DNA from: Phoronis australis
Lineage: Eukaryota; Phoronida; Phoronidae
DNA length: 64,000 nt
Assembly: GCA_002633005.1 (NCBI GenBank)
Contig: NMRA01000442.1
Location: 1-64,000 of the forward strand
Direction: 5' to 3'
Made by a program: the position numbers and the translations under genes. The notes below the pieces were generated by a model. That model was given only the letters and a program-made list of their open reading frames with translations. It was not told the origin of the DNA and ran no database searches. Positions 1 through 10,100 of the stretch are shown here, piece by piece (position 1 is the first letter of the stretch; each line of letters starts with the position of its first letter).

Positions 1-195
1 CACTAAAATATGGCAGGTACAGCGGCCTCTTTGTTGAGACACCCTGATTTTTGCTGAAAAGAAGGATTCTGTATTTCTTAAAAGATACATGCAATCTGAA
101 CCTAAGAGCGCCCACTGACGTTCCCAAAAGATCGAAGTTTTCTCGCGTAAGTTGCAATGCCTCGCATTAGTGTTGCAAAAATTTCTCATTTACGG
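1..195. other. Left-edge flanking DNA, no gene seen
   Basis: No open frame or repeat could be supported here. The last five bases before position 201 (ACAAG, 196-200) are the left target-site duplication of the LTR element that follows. Confidence 0.4.
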
Positions 196-200
196 ACAAG

Positions 201-782
201 TGTTACGTTTTTCCCCGTGTGTGGGTGGGTGCAGGTGGTTACCGACCGGTGCCAATAGCTTTCGGTGAGAAGATAGACTGAAGACTGGTTCGAATTAATC
301 ACTTTATTAATCTCAACCCGTACGTTCAAAGGCCTACACGAACAGAATGTCCGACGTAATACCTGTTTTCTGCTCCATCCAGTGCTGCGACGCCTTGACT
401 TGTGGTGAACTTTTGAAACACTTTCACCACATCTTACACTCGTTCATTCAATCACTAGTTGTCTCTACAACTGGCTCTCTGACTATCGCTGTAACTACTG
501 AATCTCTTCACCGCAACTCTCTCCAATTCAAGCACATTCTATAACATTGCGGAATCTACCCAATCATTCTACAATTGAAACATATAATATACTCTAGAAT
601 GTTCCAGATTACATTAATCGCTTACATGCTAGAATTTTCTAGAATGTTCCACACTATTCTTTGGTTAACAAATTACATCATCGCTTTCTTGACCTCAGGT
701 GTCATGCCAATCAACAGCTATCTGCTAGAACACAAAAAGAACTATAGAACACAACAAGAACAGTACCAATTCACTCCTGACA
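201..782 (-). repeat. 3' LTR of the gypsy-like element
   Basis: It aligns along its length with 2139-2721; for example the stretches at 218-320 and 2157-2260 match closely. In element orientation it starts TGTCAG and ends with a CA. It contains AATAAA on the - strand near 303-310, a candidate polyadenylation signal. Confidence 0.75.
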
Positions 783-911
783 ACACAACCCTACCGTAGA
801 GAAAATTACTCTTTTAGTTTTCTAACTCATAATCATCTGGCGCAGATGTACAATCGTCTGCTTCTGTGTCCTTCTATCAGATTCTCCCTGACTTGGCTTT
901 GCTAGTCGACT

Positions 912-1172
912 TTAGTAGTCTGCACCCACATTAGATTTTCTCGGGATATCTTCCACTTGAAATTTATAGTACTGCAGCACTATTGCCCATCGCATAACTC
1001 TATGGCTTTCAATCTTACGGTTGAATGTATACCGATGGCTTTGGTCTGTCTGCGCCACGAATTTCGTCGCGTAGAGATAAAACTGGAAGCGTTTAACGGC
1101 GAACGCCATCACCAAATACTGTTCTGTGAAGTAATGCATCTGGCTCTCTTCAAGCTGCCGGCTGATGTACAC
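912..1172 (-). pseudogene. RNase H fragment of the gypsy-like pol gene
   Basis: The 86-residue open frame reads YISRQL near its start, then AVKRFQFYLY, a TDQS motif, an RWAIVLQYYKF block and a terminal RKSNVGADY. These follow the order of the RNase H domain that trails reverse transcriptase in Ty3/gypsy polyproteins (YISR..L, A..RFR.YLYG, TDH, RW...L..Y.F, PG..N..AD). Only this domain survives. Reverse transcriptase should lie upstream and integrase downstream, and neither is present before the LTR. The family TDH is TDQ here. Confidence 0.75.
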
Positions 1173-1239
1173 AATAGGGAATGTCTCATTATCAAACTCC
1201 TGCCGTAAGAGTGCCCCTAAAACATCGTTTGATGCGTCG

Positions 1240-2060
1240 TCTTAACAATGAATATCTGGGTGAAGTCTGCTTATCAGAAGCACCTTCGCTCTGTGAGGTC
1301 AGTTTTTTGTAGTCGACTGTCTAACTAACATGTCTCTCAACTCGGTAAGGTCTTTATCACATACGGACATGTCGATGCACCTGTCTAGGTAGCGCTGTAT
1401 GGGGGCATAGACTGGTAAGCTGTCTTCCCTCTTATCCCTCGCTTCCCGAAACTGCCTGCAAACCCCCCGCCTCCGTCAGTTCATACCGCTTCAGTAAGGC
1501 TCTTTTGAGTGTGGCATAGTCCAGTGCATCAGCCATCGGGATGCTGGTGTAAAACTTCAGACCCTTGCTTGTCAGCCGGGCATTGAGACTAATTGCCTAT
1601 TTACTCTGTGTCGAACCCTGGCCATCTAGGTATCTTTCAAACCTTTCCGAAAAGTTGTCCATATGTTCTTGTTTTCGTCAAACGTGGGCAGCTTCGGCGT
1701 TATGTCACAAGTTATCCTAGCAGGGTTACCCTCAGCTGCAACCTGTTCAGCTTTCGGTGCTGCACGCGCTCTCTCGTGTTCCAATTTTTCTCTCTCATCT
1801 GCTGTTCGGCTTCGCGGGCTTGCATCCTCTCCTCGACCTCAGCCTCTCGCGCTTGCGTTCTCTCTTCAGCCTCACGAGATCGCATTCTCTCCTCAGCCTC
1901 AGTCTCTCGCGCTTGCCTTCTCTCCTCGGTCTAGCTTCTTGCGCTTAGTCTAAACAGGAGCCTCAGCTTGTTGTTTCTCTACAAAATGTCTAAGGTTGTC
2001 TCCCTGCTGACCCATTTTTGTCCGAGGGCCATCAACTCCCTTAGTTGAGATCTTGTCTCC
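1240..2060 (-). pseudogene. gag-like remnant of the gypsy-like element
   Basis: The - strand has an Arg/Glu/Ala-rich repeated segment (about 1700-1940; units of the type REAEERM-AR), as in the N-terminal charged region of many gypsy gag proteins. Next comes a capsid-like stretch (about 1470-1590) reading ALDYATLKRALLKRYELTE, then YLDRCIDMS and a TELRDMLVRQ block (about 1260-1420), resembling the gag/SCAN-type capsid fold. The frame is interrupted, so this is a pseudogene. The assignment rests on motif order. Confidence 0.6.
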
Positions 2061-2138
2061 ATAGTGAGTCGCTAACTGCAACAGTCCTCTTTATCACACC
2101 ATGTTACCATCAGTAAACTCCTGGCGTGCTCGCCAAAT

Positions 2139-2721
2139 GTCACGTTTTCACCATGCGTGGGTGGGTGCAAGTGGTTACCTACCGGTGCTAATAGCTTTCG
2201 GTGCGACGATGGACTGAAGGCTGCATGATTAAAGTAATCGCTTTATTAATCTCGACTACTTTCACAACCCTACTCAAACAAAGTATCCGATTAATGTTTG
2301 TTCTATGCTCCAGCCAGTGCTACGAAGACGTGACTTGTGATGAGCTTTTGAAACACGCTCAACACCTTTTTACACTTGTTGATTCAGTAACCTGCTGTCT
2401 CAAAAGCTGACTATCGCTGTAACTATTGATTCATTCTCTTCACCGCAACTTTCTTGTAACTAAGTTTCAATAGTCATGAACCTGTGGTTGGGTATTTATA
2501 TTCTCATGCAATGATCTTGAACTTTTTACCTGTTCAAGCACATTCTAGAACTTTCCGGAATCTACCCAATCATTATACAAACATATACTCGGCTCTAGAA
2601 TGTTCCAGACTGAATTAATCACTCACATGCTAGAGTCTTCTAGAATGTTCCACTAGAACACACACATAGAACAACAGACCAAAGTACTTAAACTAAGAAC
2701 AGTGCCAGTCTACTTCTGACA
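2139..2721 (-). repeat. 5' LTR of the gypsy-like element
   Basis: Partner of 201-782, with nearly the same length (583 against 582 bases). Immediately inside it, at about 2120-2138 on the - strand, is TTTGGCGAGCACGCC, the place where a tRNA primer-binding site is expected. The matching tRNA was not determined. Confidence 0.75.
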
Positions 2722-2726
2722 ACAAG

Positions 2727-4121
2727 TCAAAACATTTTTTGGAGAATATTTTCCTATCAAAACAGCCGCAAAGCCGTCGCAACTGCCTTAAACTGATTCG
2801 AAGCCTTTTTACGTTTTTGAGAGTCAAGAGGCGCGAATAATCCGTCACAGTTTTGTTATGGGAGATGTTGGCGAAATGTGAAACTAAATGATAACGTAAC
2901 TAAATTGAAAATAAAAGATTCGCTATTTTGTTACTCAAGATAACCCGCAAATGTCGTTTGACGGCCGTGCGACATTTACCTTACATAGATCAGTCCCGCG
3001 ATTCTGCGTAAGATGACTCATTGATTCTCAAATAATTTCGCCACGATGTTGCTCTAGCTTTTTGGTAAAACTTGGTTCAAAATGTGATGGACATATGTAT
3101 ATCACTCACACCATATTCATTACGACTGACAAAATGGAGGAACTAGCGTGAAAATTTTCCCGATCACAATATTGGAAGGAATTCAAGACGTGCGACGACT
3201 GAAGTTGTGACAAGCCACGATTTTGGTTGATTTTCACGATCATTACAAGTTGGAAGTCTCATGATAGAAACGTTGTGTCAATTGTAATAGAGTTGGATGT
3301 ACCAACACGCACATATAACCATTTTCGATGTTATCGAAAATCTGATAACAAGGTTTTTTCCAAGGGGGGCCCTGTGTACTGCTTGGCCTGACTCTGCATG
3401 TGATGATCTTTATCCAGCATAATCAAAGCCGATGCGAACATATGAAGTGCATGTATGGCTAATCTGATAAAATTGCCACGTAGCATCTCAGTCAAAATGT
3501 ATGTCGCAAACGGCGAACTCGAGGTTGTCGACTATTCGTCAAGATGGGCACCAACTGTGACTCATGTCATGATGAGAAATTTCACACACCGGCCAATACG
3601 CAAATTTACCATTTACATGTACAATGGGAACACAAGGCTGCCAAACTTTCAAACTGTAAAATAAATTCAAAATATTTTTTTTTAAACTTAGAGTCGATTT
3701 TGAGCAGTTGACAGATTGTTTTTTTTTTGAAATTTAAAACTAACAGAAAAATGCGCTGACATCAACAGAAACTCCAAATATTTAAAAACAAACTGTAAAA
3801 ATACATATACCTACAGAGGTGGTTGAATTCTGTTTCATTGGCAGAGAACCGCCCCGAAAAGTGCAATTTAGTCTGTATTTTGCGTTCCAGGCCCTTTTAA
3901 GTCGCTAAAATTACCAATAATTTTATGAATTTAAATTTGATTTTTGACTTCCTACCAGCCTGCCTTTGATTGGATCACCTGACCACGTATTTAGGTGTGT
4001 ACTACTACATATGTACAGTGTACGTGCCTTTTGTTGCACATGTGTAACTAGTTTCAGGCACTAGTTCCAGCACCCTTATATTTAATGTTTCCTAAACCTC
4101 TCTACTATCGTTACTATCTTT
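2727..4121. other. AT-rich flank without a supportable gene
   Basis: Only short open frames that look random occur here (for example 3455-3664). From about 3720 to 3925 it contains the first copy of a direct repeat found again near 4984-5170. Confidence 0.4.
3720..3925. repeat. Direct repeat, copy 1
   Basis: A T-rich start is followed by a block with the order 'catcaacagaa...tggcagagaaccg...gcaatttagtctgt...cgttccag'. The same order and most bases recur at 4984-5170. No coding sense is seen. Probably an unnamed dispersed repeat or a segmental duplication. Confidence 0.55.
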
Positions 4122-4125
4122 ACAG

Positions 4126-4189
4126 GGTCAGGGAATACACATGTACCTACCTTACGTGAGAAACATTGCACAACTTCTTCCTGCAGGCC
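4126..4189 (+). pseudogene. Partial upstream copy of peptidase exon A
   Basis: After a good acceptor (TTTACAG ending at 4125), the frame compatible with a phase-1 intron reads S-GNTHVPT-LREKHCTTSSC-R. This parallels the N-terminal part of exon A' of the right-arm gene ([20 protein letters not shown]). It may be a real upstream exon or a relic of tandem duplication within exon A. In the right arm the matching unit (about 61275-61337) sits directly next to exon A', but here 2.65 kb separates them. Confidence 0.45.
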
Positions 4190-6840
4190 CTTAGCCAGGG
4201 GGGCTTGGGGGTTCGGTGGAACCCACCCCGCGGAAAAGGCCCAGCCCCAGCATATCTGTCAAAGATATTTTTATATAAGGATATAGATGGGCAAAGACAA
4301 CAAAACTGTTGCACCTACTAGTACTAGTAACTACAATGATAACTAAGTTAGTAATAATTATGAAATTGCTTCTGATTCAAAACGCTTCACGTGGCATTGG
4401 GCCGTACCCGGCCAACTTTGCCGAGTGGTGTTCGTGTAGACGACAGGATATCGTGCAGACGATAAGAGGAGGCTTGATCAGCATAGAACGCGCGTGGTAG
4501 CAACATCAAAGAGTAAAACGGGAATCTGAAAGTGAATGTCTATACCTACTATAGGCATAGATGTCTAGCCCAATGACCTATTATGTAGCAAGGAGAGGGC
4601 TTCCAAAAAGTAGTGCAACGTGAATGCCTTAAAGAGGCATAGAACATGAAACTCGTGAAAAATGTCTTTTAAAAAATTCCTGACGAAAGTACCATCTTGC
4701 AACCTTTAGTACAGAATAATTCACTTTGTCCTGTGATGAAATTTCCAGAGAAAATCACAAAATTCACGACTTTTGAAACACGCAGGAAGGAAAACTCTGT
4801 GGTTACCACATAGTATCTAATCTCACTCCCACTTATGTGCGCATGCGCTCACAGTCAGCTGCTTTTAGTGGCTTGGGGCAGAAGGTCACATCTGTCTGTA
4901 TATGTCTTGCCATACCAAATAAGGAGACTTGATTTGCTTTGTGGGAGAAAAATCGAGGAAGTGGCAAGCAGTTGGCAGGTCGTTTTTTTGAATTTTCAAA
5001 CTGAAAGAAAATATTTTGACATTAACAGAACTTAAAAATCTTTACGAACAAACCCAAAAAATACCTGGTGAGCTGGTGGGATTCTGTTCCAGTGGCAGAG
5101 AACCGTTTTCAATATGGCAATTTAGTCTGTTCATCACGTTCCAGCCCTCTTTAAAATCTGCCAAGAAACAAAACAGCAGAAATTTGAGATTTGTTATTCT
5201 ATTACTTTGGTTCAATTTCTAGCAAAGTACGGTGAAGTGCAGGCATTTTCAAATTATGAATTGAAAGTGATTGTCAAATATGCAATTTTTGTTGTTCATC
5301 CAGTGTCCACTCTGATTGTGGATTGGTGGATTGACATGCATGCGTGTACACGTGTGAGCGTTTCCGTTCTTTTAAATTCACCACAGTGTACACGTTGACT
5401 GTAAGTTTACTATAAGTAGTTCTCTGTCGTGCCCAAAAAACAGACATTCAGTTACCGTGTTTTCTTGCGCTGAGAAAACCCCGTCAAGCATTTTCACTTT
5501 ATTAGGGAAAAGAAGGCCTAGAACTCAGCCCCGCACACTTCATACGAGCAACAAACTTGAAGGAAAAGTTTTCCAATGTTACATGTCACTACATGTATAC
5601 CGAAAGTTCACATCTCTGAAGGTTGACTGTGTCTTTGAAGATTCGCTACTTTCGAAAATTTACTACTTCGAATTTCAAAATCCAGAACTTCGACAGTTCA
5701 CTACTCTTATTGTTTGCTCACAACTCATTTTCAAGCATGCAGGGACAACATCTGGGGCCTGGTCCATGGGCGGTTGGGGGGTGGAGGTATATACTTCTCT
5801 ACTTATTTCGGCGTTGCGATGACCGTGGGCATGGGTGGCGCTCACCATAAGGGGTTGGGGGCTACAGCCCCCACTTATTTCATTGCTGCGCCTCCCATGG
5901 GGTCAGAGCTGCGGCGACCAACGACAGTTTCAAATTTAAGAAGACTGAATGGGACTCCTTGAATAGCAGGGACAGATCGGCCTACCAACTACAATTAAAT
6001 TCGACCGGCAGAGCGCGAGGCTCCTAGGGTGAGTTTGAGATGCAGCGGCCCTAAACTTTTCAGTCCCGCAGCAATGCGATCTTGACATGGATTTGATGAA
6101 TGTATCGTGGTTGATAATCCATTAATTCCGTATTATTATTTCATATTCTTTTAGAAATTCAAATGCATGCTCATTTTTTCGTGTCAAGACGTGTGCAATT
6201 TCGCATGCACACTGAAAATAAATCTAGACAGGGATCACCAACTCTAGTTGGACTGGCCTGCTAGACGGTGGTCACTGTCTACATGAAATCCAAACAAAAT
6301 GTTTTAGTACCCGGGCGTGGTTTCAAATTTAGGTGCATCTAACAAGCGAAGTATCGTTTACTTTTGCATGTAAAAGTATAAAAGATACACCTGCGTCTGA
6401 AAGTTTAGAAATACTCGGAGTAATTAACCTTTGGAATAGTGAACCTTCGAAATAGCAGCCTGTTCCCATTTCCAGCGATGTAAGAAACTTTAGTAACCCG
6501 CAAAAACAAGCCATTCTCCGACTAAAGCACATAGTTCCATCCTAGAATGAAATGAGAAGAAATCAATCATGTAAGCATTCCTGATTTGAAATTTTGGCAG
6601 GAGATTCTCTTGTTGGACCACGTTACATTCAAATCTGTGTCCCTTTCCTTGCGAGCAACCGCCACGGCATCATCACAAGTTCTGTTTCATCTCAGAAGCA
6701 TGGAGAGTCATTGTCGTGTATACAGATTTCTCTTCCCCTTAGTTAAGCTGCATCAAAGGCCTCAATAAAAACTCTTTAGTGTCGACGTTTGCAAAACATT
6801 AAAGGTCCACCGTTCTAGAAATTCTAACCACACCCGCTCA
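4190..6840. other. 2.65-kb segment absent from the right arm
   Basis: In the right arm the sequences matching 4189 and about 6850 are adjacent. This block is therefore an insertion here or a deletion there. It contains repeat-like G/C-rich pieces (about 4195-4255 and 5750-5900) and copy 2 of a direct repeat. Open frames such as 5457-5822 show no recognisable domain. Confidence 0.5.
4984..5170. repeat. Direct repeat, copy 2
   Basis: Same orientation and order of blocks as 3720-3925, including 'tggcagagaaccg' and 'gcaatttagtctgt'. The copies are clearly diverged. Confidence 0.55.
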
Positions 6841-6922
6841 GTGTTGGCTACTGGCCTGGCCTGTACGTCAGTAGCTGGCTCATTTCTGTCAACATTATCG
6901 TCACTATATTTACATGTTCAAG

Positions 6923-7165
6923 CACCTAGCACGGGAGATGCAGGGGCTGACTCGGCTGAGAAATACTGCACATCTCCTGCCTGTACCTCAGTTGCTGGCT
7001 CCATTTTGGACGCCATGGATCCCACAGTAAACCCGTGCGACGACTTCTATCAGTACGCATGCGGAGGCTGGATCAAATCACACCCTATACCACCAGGACG
7101 GTCCCGTTGGAATTCGTTTGACGCCCTTCTGGAAAGAAATCATCTGGTTATAAAGAAGGCTCTAG
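6923..7165 (+). CDS. Peptidase exon A (left): start of the ectodomain
   Basis: It encodes the conserved M13 entry segment: [33 protein letters not shown] and the SRWNSFD block, ending in a phase-1 GT donor at 7166. The 5' limit is uncertain: TTCAAG at 6917-6922 is a possible acceptor, and the frame is open back to 6841. Upstream, 6861-6893 encodes [11 protein letters not shown], a second copy of the [10 protein letters not shown] motif, so the exon seems to have grown by internal duplication. Compared with the right arm, the codons for GNTHVHIP are missing. Confidence 0.75.
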
Positions 7166-10100
7166 GTGAGAGGTTGCATTTGTCTTAGTAAGCAAGGACT
7201 CGCCGTAATTTTTTGATGGATACATTTCCACTGTAGTTTGTCGCCGTGTCACCTTAATTATACCAGTTCCACTGTCATCAAATTTTGCCTTTTATGTTGT
7301 CATGTAATCTAGTAAGCCAGAATATACTAGAGATGAATGGTTAAACTCATATAACGTTTAATAATAAGTTCACACATAAGTTAATCTAACATCGAAACTA
7401 TAGGTTCTTTTAAGCGTGCTGTACAAATCACATGTCTTAAGGAAATACCACCGAGGTATTGTGTGCAAGTGATTACTGGAAGAATTTTGGTATTAGGCGC
7501 CAGAAATGAATTTTAATGTTTGTTTTGCTTTAAAGTTTGCACGCCACCGAAAAGCAGTTCTCTCGCCAAATGTTTTCGTTTTCTGGGCGGTGGGAAATCT
7601 CGCATGATACAACACAAATTAAGTTCTCATTCTTTGGCTTCTCACAACCACTTTGGGGTGGTGATACAGTGACGTCATTTATAAATTTGTTGATCTAATA
7701 AAAGAAATCTGTAAACCTATATATGATGAACTCGTGTCTTGGCTGGTCATCTTTTCCGTATTGTAGTGGCCACATAGAAGGGGTCCAACAGCCGGATATC
7801 CTTTAAGAAATATTTTTGAATACAGAAATTACGGATTTTTGAATGAATTAAGCTGTTTACTCGTCTTACTGAGTTTTTGAACTTACAGGAAAAGAGAAAT
7901 GAATATTACACAAATATATCCACGTGCCTTGCTGATTCCTTCTATCGAACAAGTCATTTACTGTACAAACTGTTGTCGGTGATCTCTAGAATGTCAGTCA
8001 TTTCTGCTTTCACGCGAGAAGTCGTGTTGTTTCAATTGACTCGTGGGTAGCATCGCTTGAAAATGACGAGGCTGGACAGTCAATTTCTCATAAAACCCGT
8101 TTTTGCGACAATTTGTAAAAGCAAAGCTTCAAGACATAGCACAAGCGAGTGTAAGTAGATTGTAAAGCTTATGTGTGGACTCCATGAGTGGAACTGTGTC
8201 GAATTGTTTGTTTTGAAGCCTATTAGTTTTTTTAGCTTGTTAGTTGTAGACCAGTTCATAGTCTGAGGAACATATGTCCAAACGGCAAAAGAAGGTATAG
8301 TTATGTCTACATAGAAGGGCGAGCATTGTGACTCCAGTGTAGACGAAAGGACCATATTTCAAGTCGGAGTTTGGTAAGGAAAATTTAAAAATTCCGAAAA
8401 GGGTTCTCGTCATTGAACACCAAGAGTGTATCAGAAAACCGGGCTACATCGTTTAAGAACACCATCACACCGGCATAATACGAGAGATGACAGACTGATA
8501 TTTCTAGACAATGTAACTTAATCATAAAGATTGGTTCAGGCTATTAGAAAGAAGGTTTCATTCCCGGACTAAGAAACTAATATTGCTGTATTACATTCAC
8601 TCAATGCATTTTCCAGGAAAGCCGTACGACACCTTTAAAAGTGAAGCAGAAAAGAAAGCTAAGAAACTGTACACGTCGTGTATGGATGAAAGTGCAACGG
8701 CGCAAAAACGCGGAACCCAGTCCATGCTGGAATTAATCCGGTGAGTGACACACACTGTGACTTCAGCCAATGACTTGATTGTCACAACTCGAGTTCGTGT
8801 TTACCCAAATTCATTGTAGGACTTTTCTCGGGTTTTAAGATGTAATGGTGACGTGATCAATGTGACGGGAAATATCATTTTTCACTTCTGTGCGTCAGAA
8901 TTGAAAGCACGCCTCCACTAAACAGTTTGGTGTGGTTAAAACAACACAACTAGCATGCAAAAAACACAAGGCCGAATATGTCAAAACGCATATTTATAAG
9001 TATACTGCGCAAAGATTTTCGAGGCAAGCGCCACCCGTTGGGAAACTGACCTGACGGGAACCGAGGTCTGGACGGAGGCCGTTGTTGATTCATGCAAATA
9101 AGCGTTCAAAAACATAATTCTTCACGAAGTCAAAATGAGAAAAGGTACAAAAAATAACAACTACTACTAGAAAATAAAATAACACAATGCGACCTAATGA
9201 TAAAATATGACCCCTTGTCTTAATATCCATGAATGGTGCATTTTTATGTTCTTTGTAGGAAACTAATACATATTTTTGTATGAAGCCATTCCATTGTTAA
9301 ACCGGATTTCATGACATTTCGTATAATTATTAGCTCACAGTAAATCTAAAGACGCGCTCAATGTAGGTGTTGATTGGGTCTACCTGTTTCATGTTACTTA
9401 TCCATTTCACGCCCCTTTTATTTTCAGCGATGGTTTCAATATTCACCTGGAATTGCGGCATGCTTTTACGTTTGGTCGACATTTTGTTCTACATTCGTAA
9501 AGTCTTTTCGCAATGTGAAAAGCTTTTTTAGATTAAAGTAGGACCGTGGTAATGTATTCATGGTATGTCAGTCACTATATTGCTTTTAGAACTGAGTGAT
9601 CTGCTACTCCGTTCGCTTTTTTGTTCAACCCACGCAGACATTGACTCGGGCGAAGAAAACAAGGGTGCCCACGCTGAAATTGACAATGTTCTTTTTTCAC
9701 TAAAAAGCGACTGACCAAAAGCACTTTCTGCTTTAGTAGGTCCACCGGAAAAAAGATGCTAAAAGCAAACAAAATTCGACAATTTGGCCAAAAATCACAA
9801 AGTCACGACTGTCCTAATGCAAAGTCGAAGACTAGATTGCAAATGGTCTTGACCTCTGAGACTCCAATATGTAACCTGAAATATGCCATTATCAACCAGA
9901 TTGCTTCAATTTACAATAGCCTAAATTGATTGCAGCAATGACCTGTCTTATCAAGGAAGTGTTTTTAAAATGACGGGATTTTCGGATCCGGCTAAAACAA
10001 GTAGAAACCAAACGAGTACCGGGGTTTTCGGTAGATAAGCCTATCCGATGAAACTCACATGGGCGATTATTCGGAAAATTCTATTATGCCGAATAAAAGC

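Larger units (their letters stand above)
196..2726 (-). mobile_element. Ty3/gypsy-like LTR retrotransposon, internally deleted
   Basis: Seen: two long direct repeats (201-782 and 2139-2721) bounded by TG...CA enclose an interior of about 1.36 kb, and ACAAG is present on both outer sides (196-200 and 2722-2726). Inside, reading the - strand, a gag-like region is followed directly by a piece of RNase H. Protease, most of the reverse transcriptase and the integrase are missing, so the element cannot move by itself. Known: 5-bp duplications and TG...CA ends are usual for this class. Inferred: the LTRs differ at many positions, so the insertion is old. Confidence 0.8.

Noticed and set aside
3455-3664. 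69-codon open frame
   Set aside because: Short, no motif, no acceptor or donor context.
5457-5822. 121-codon open frame
   Set aside because: No motif, no homologous copy and no splice context; probably chance.
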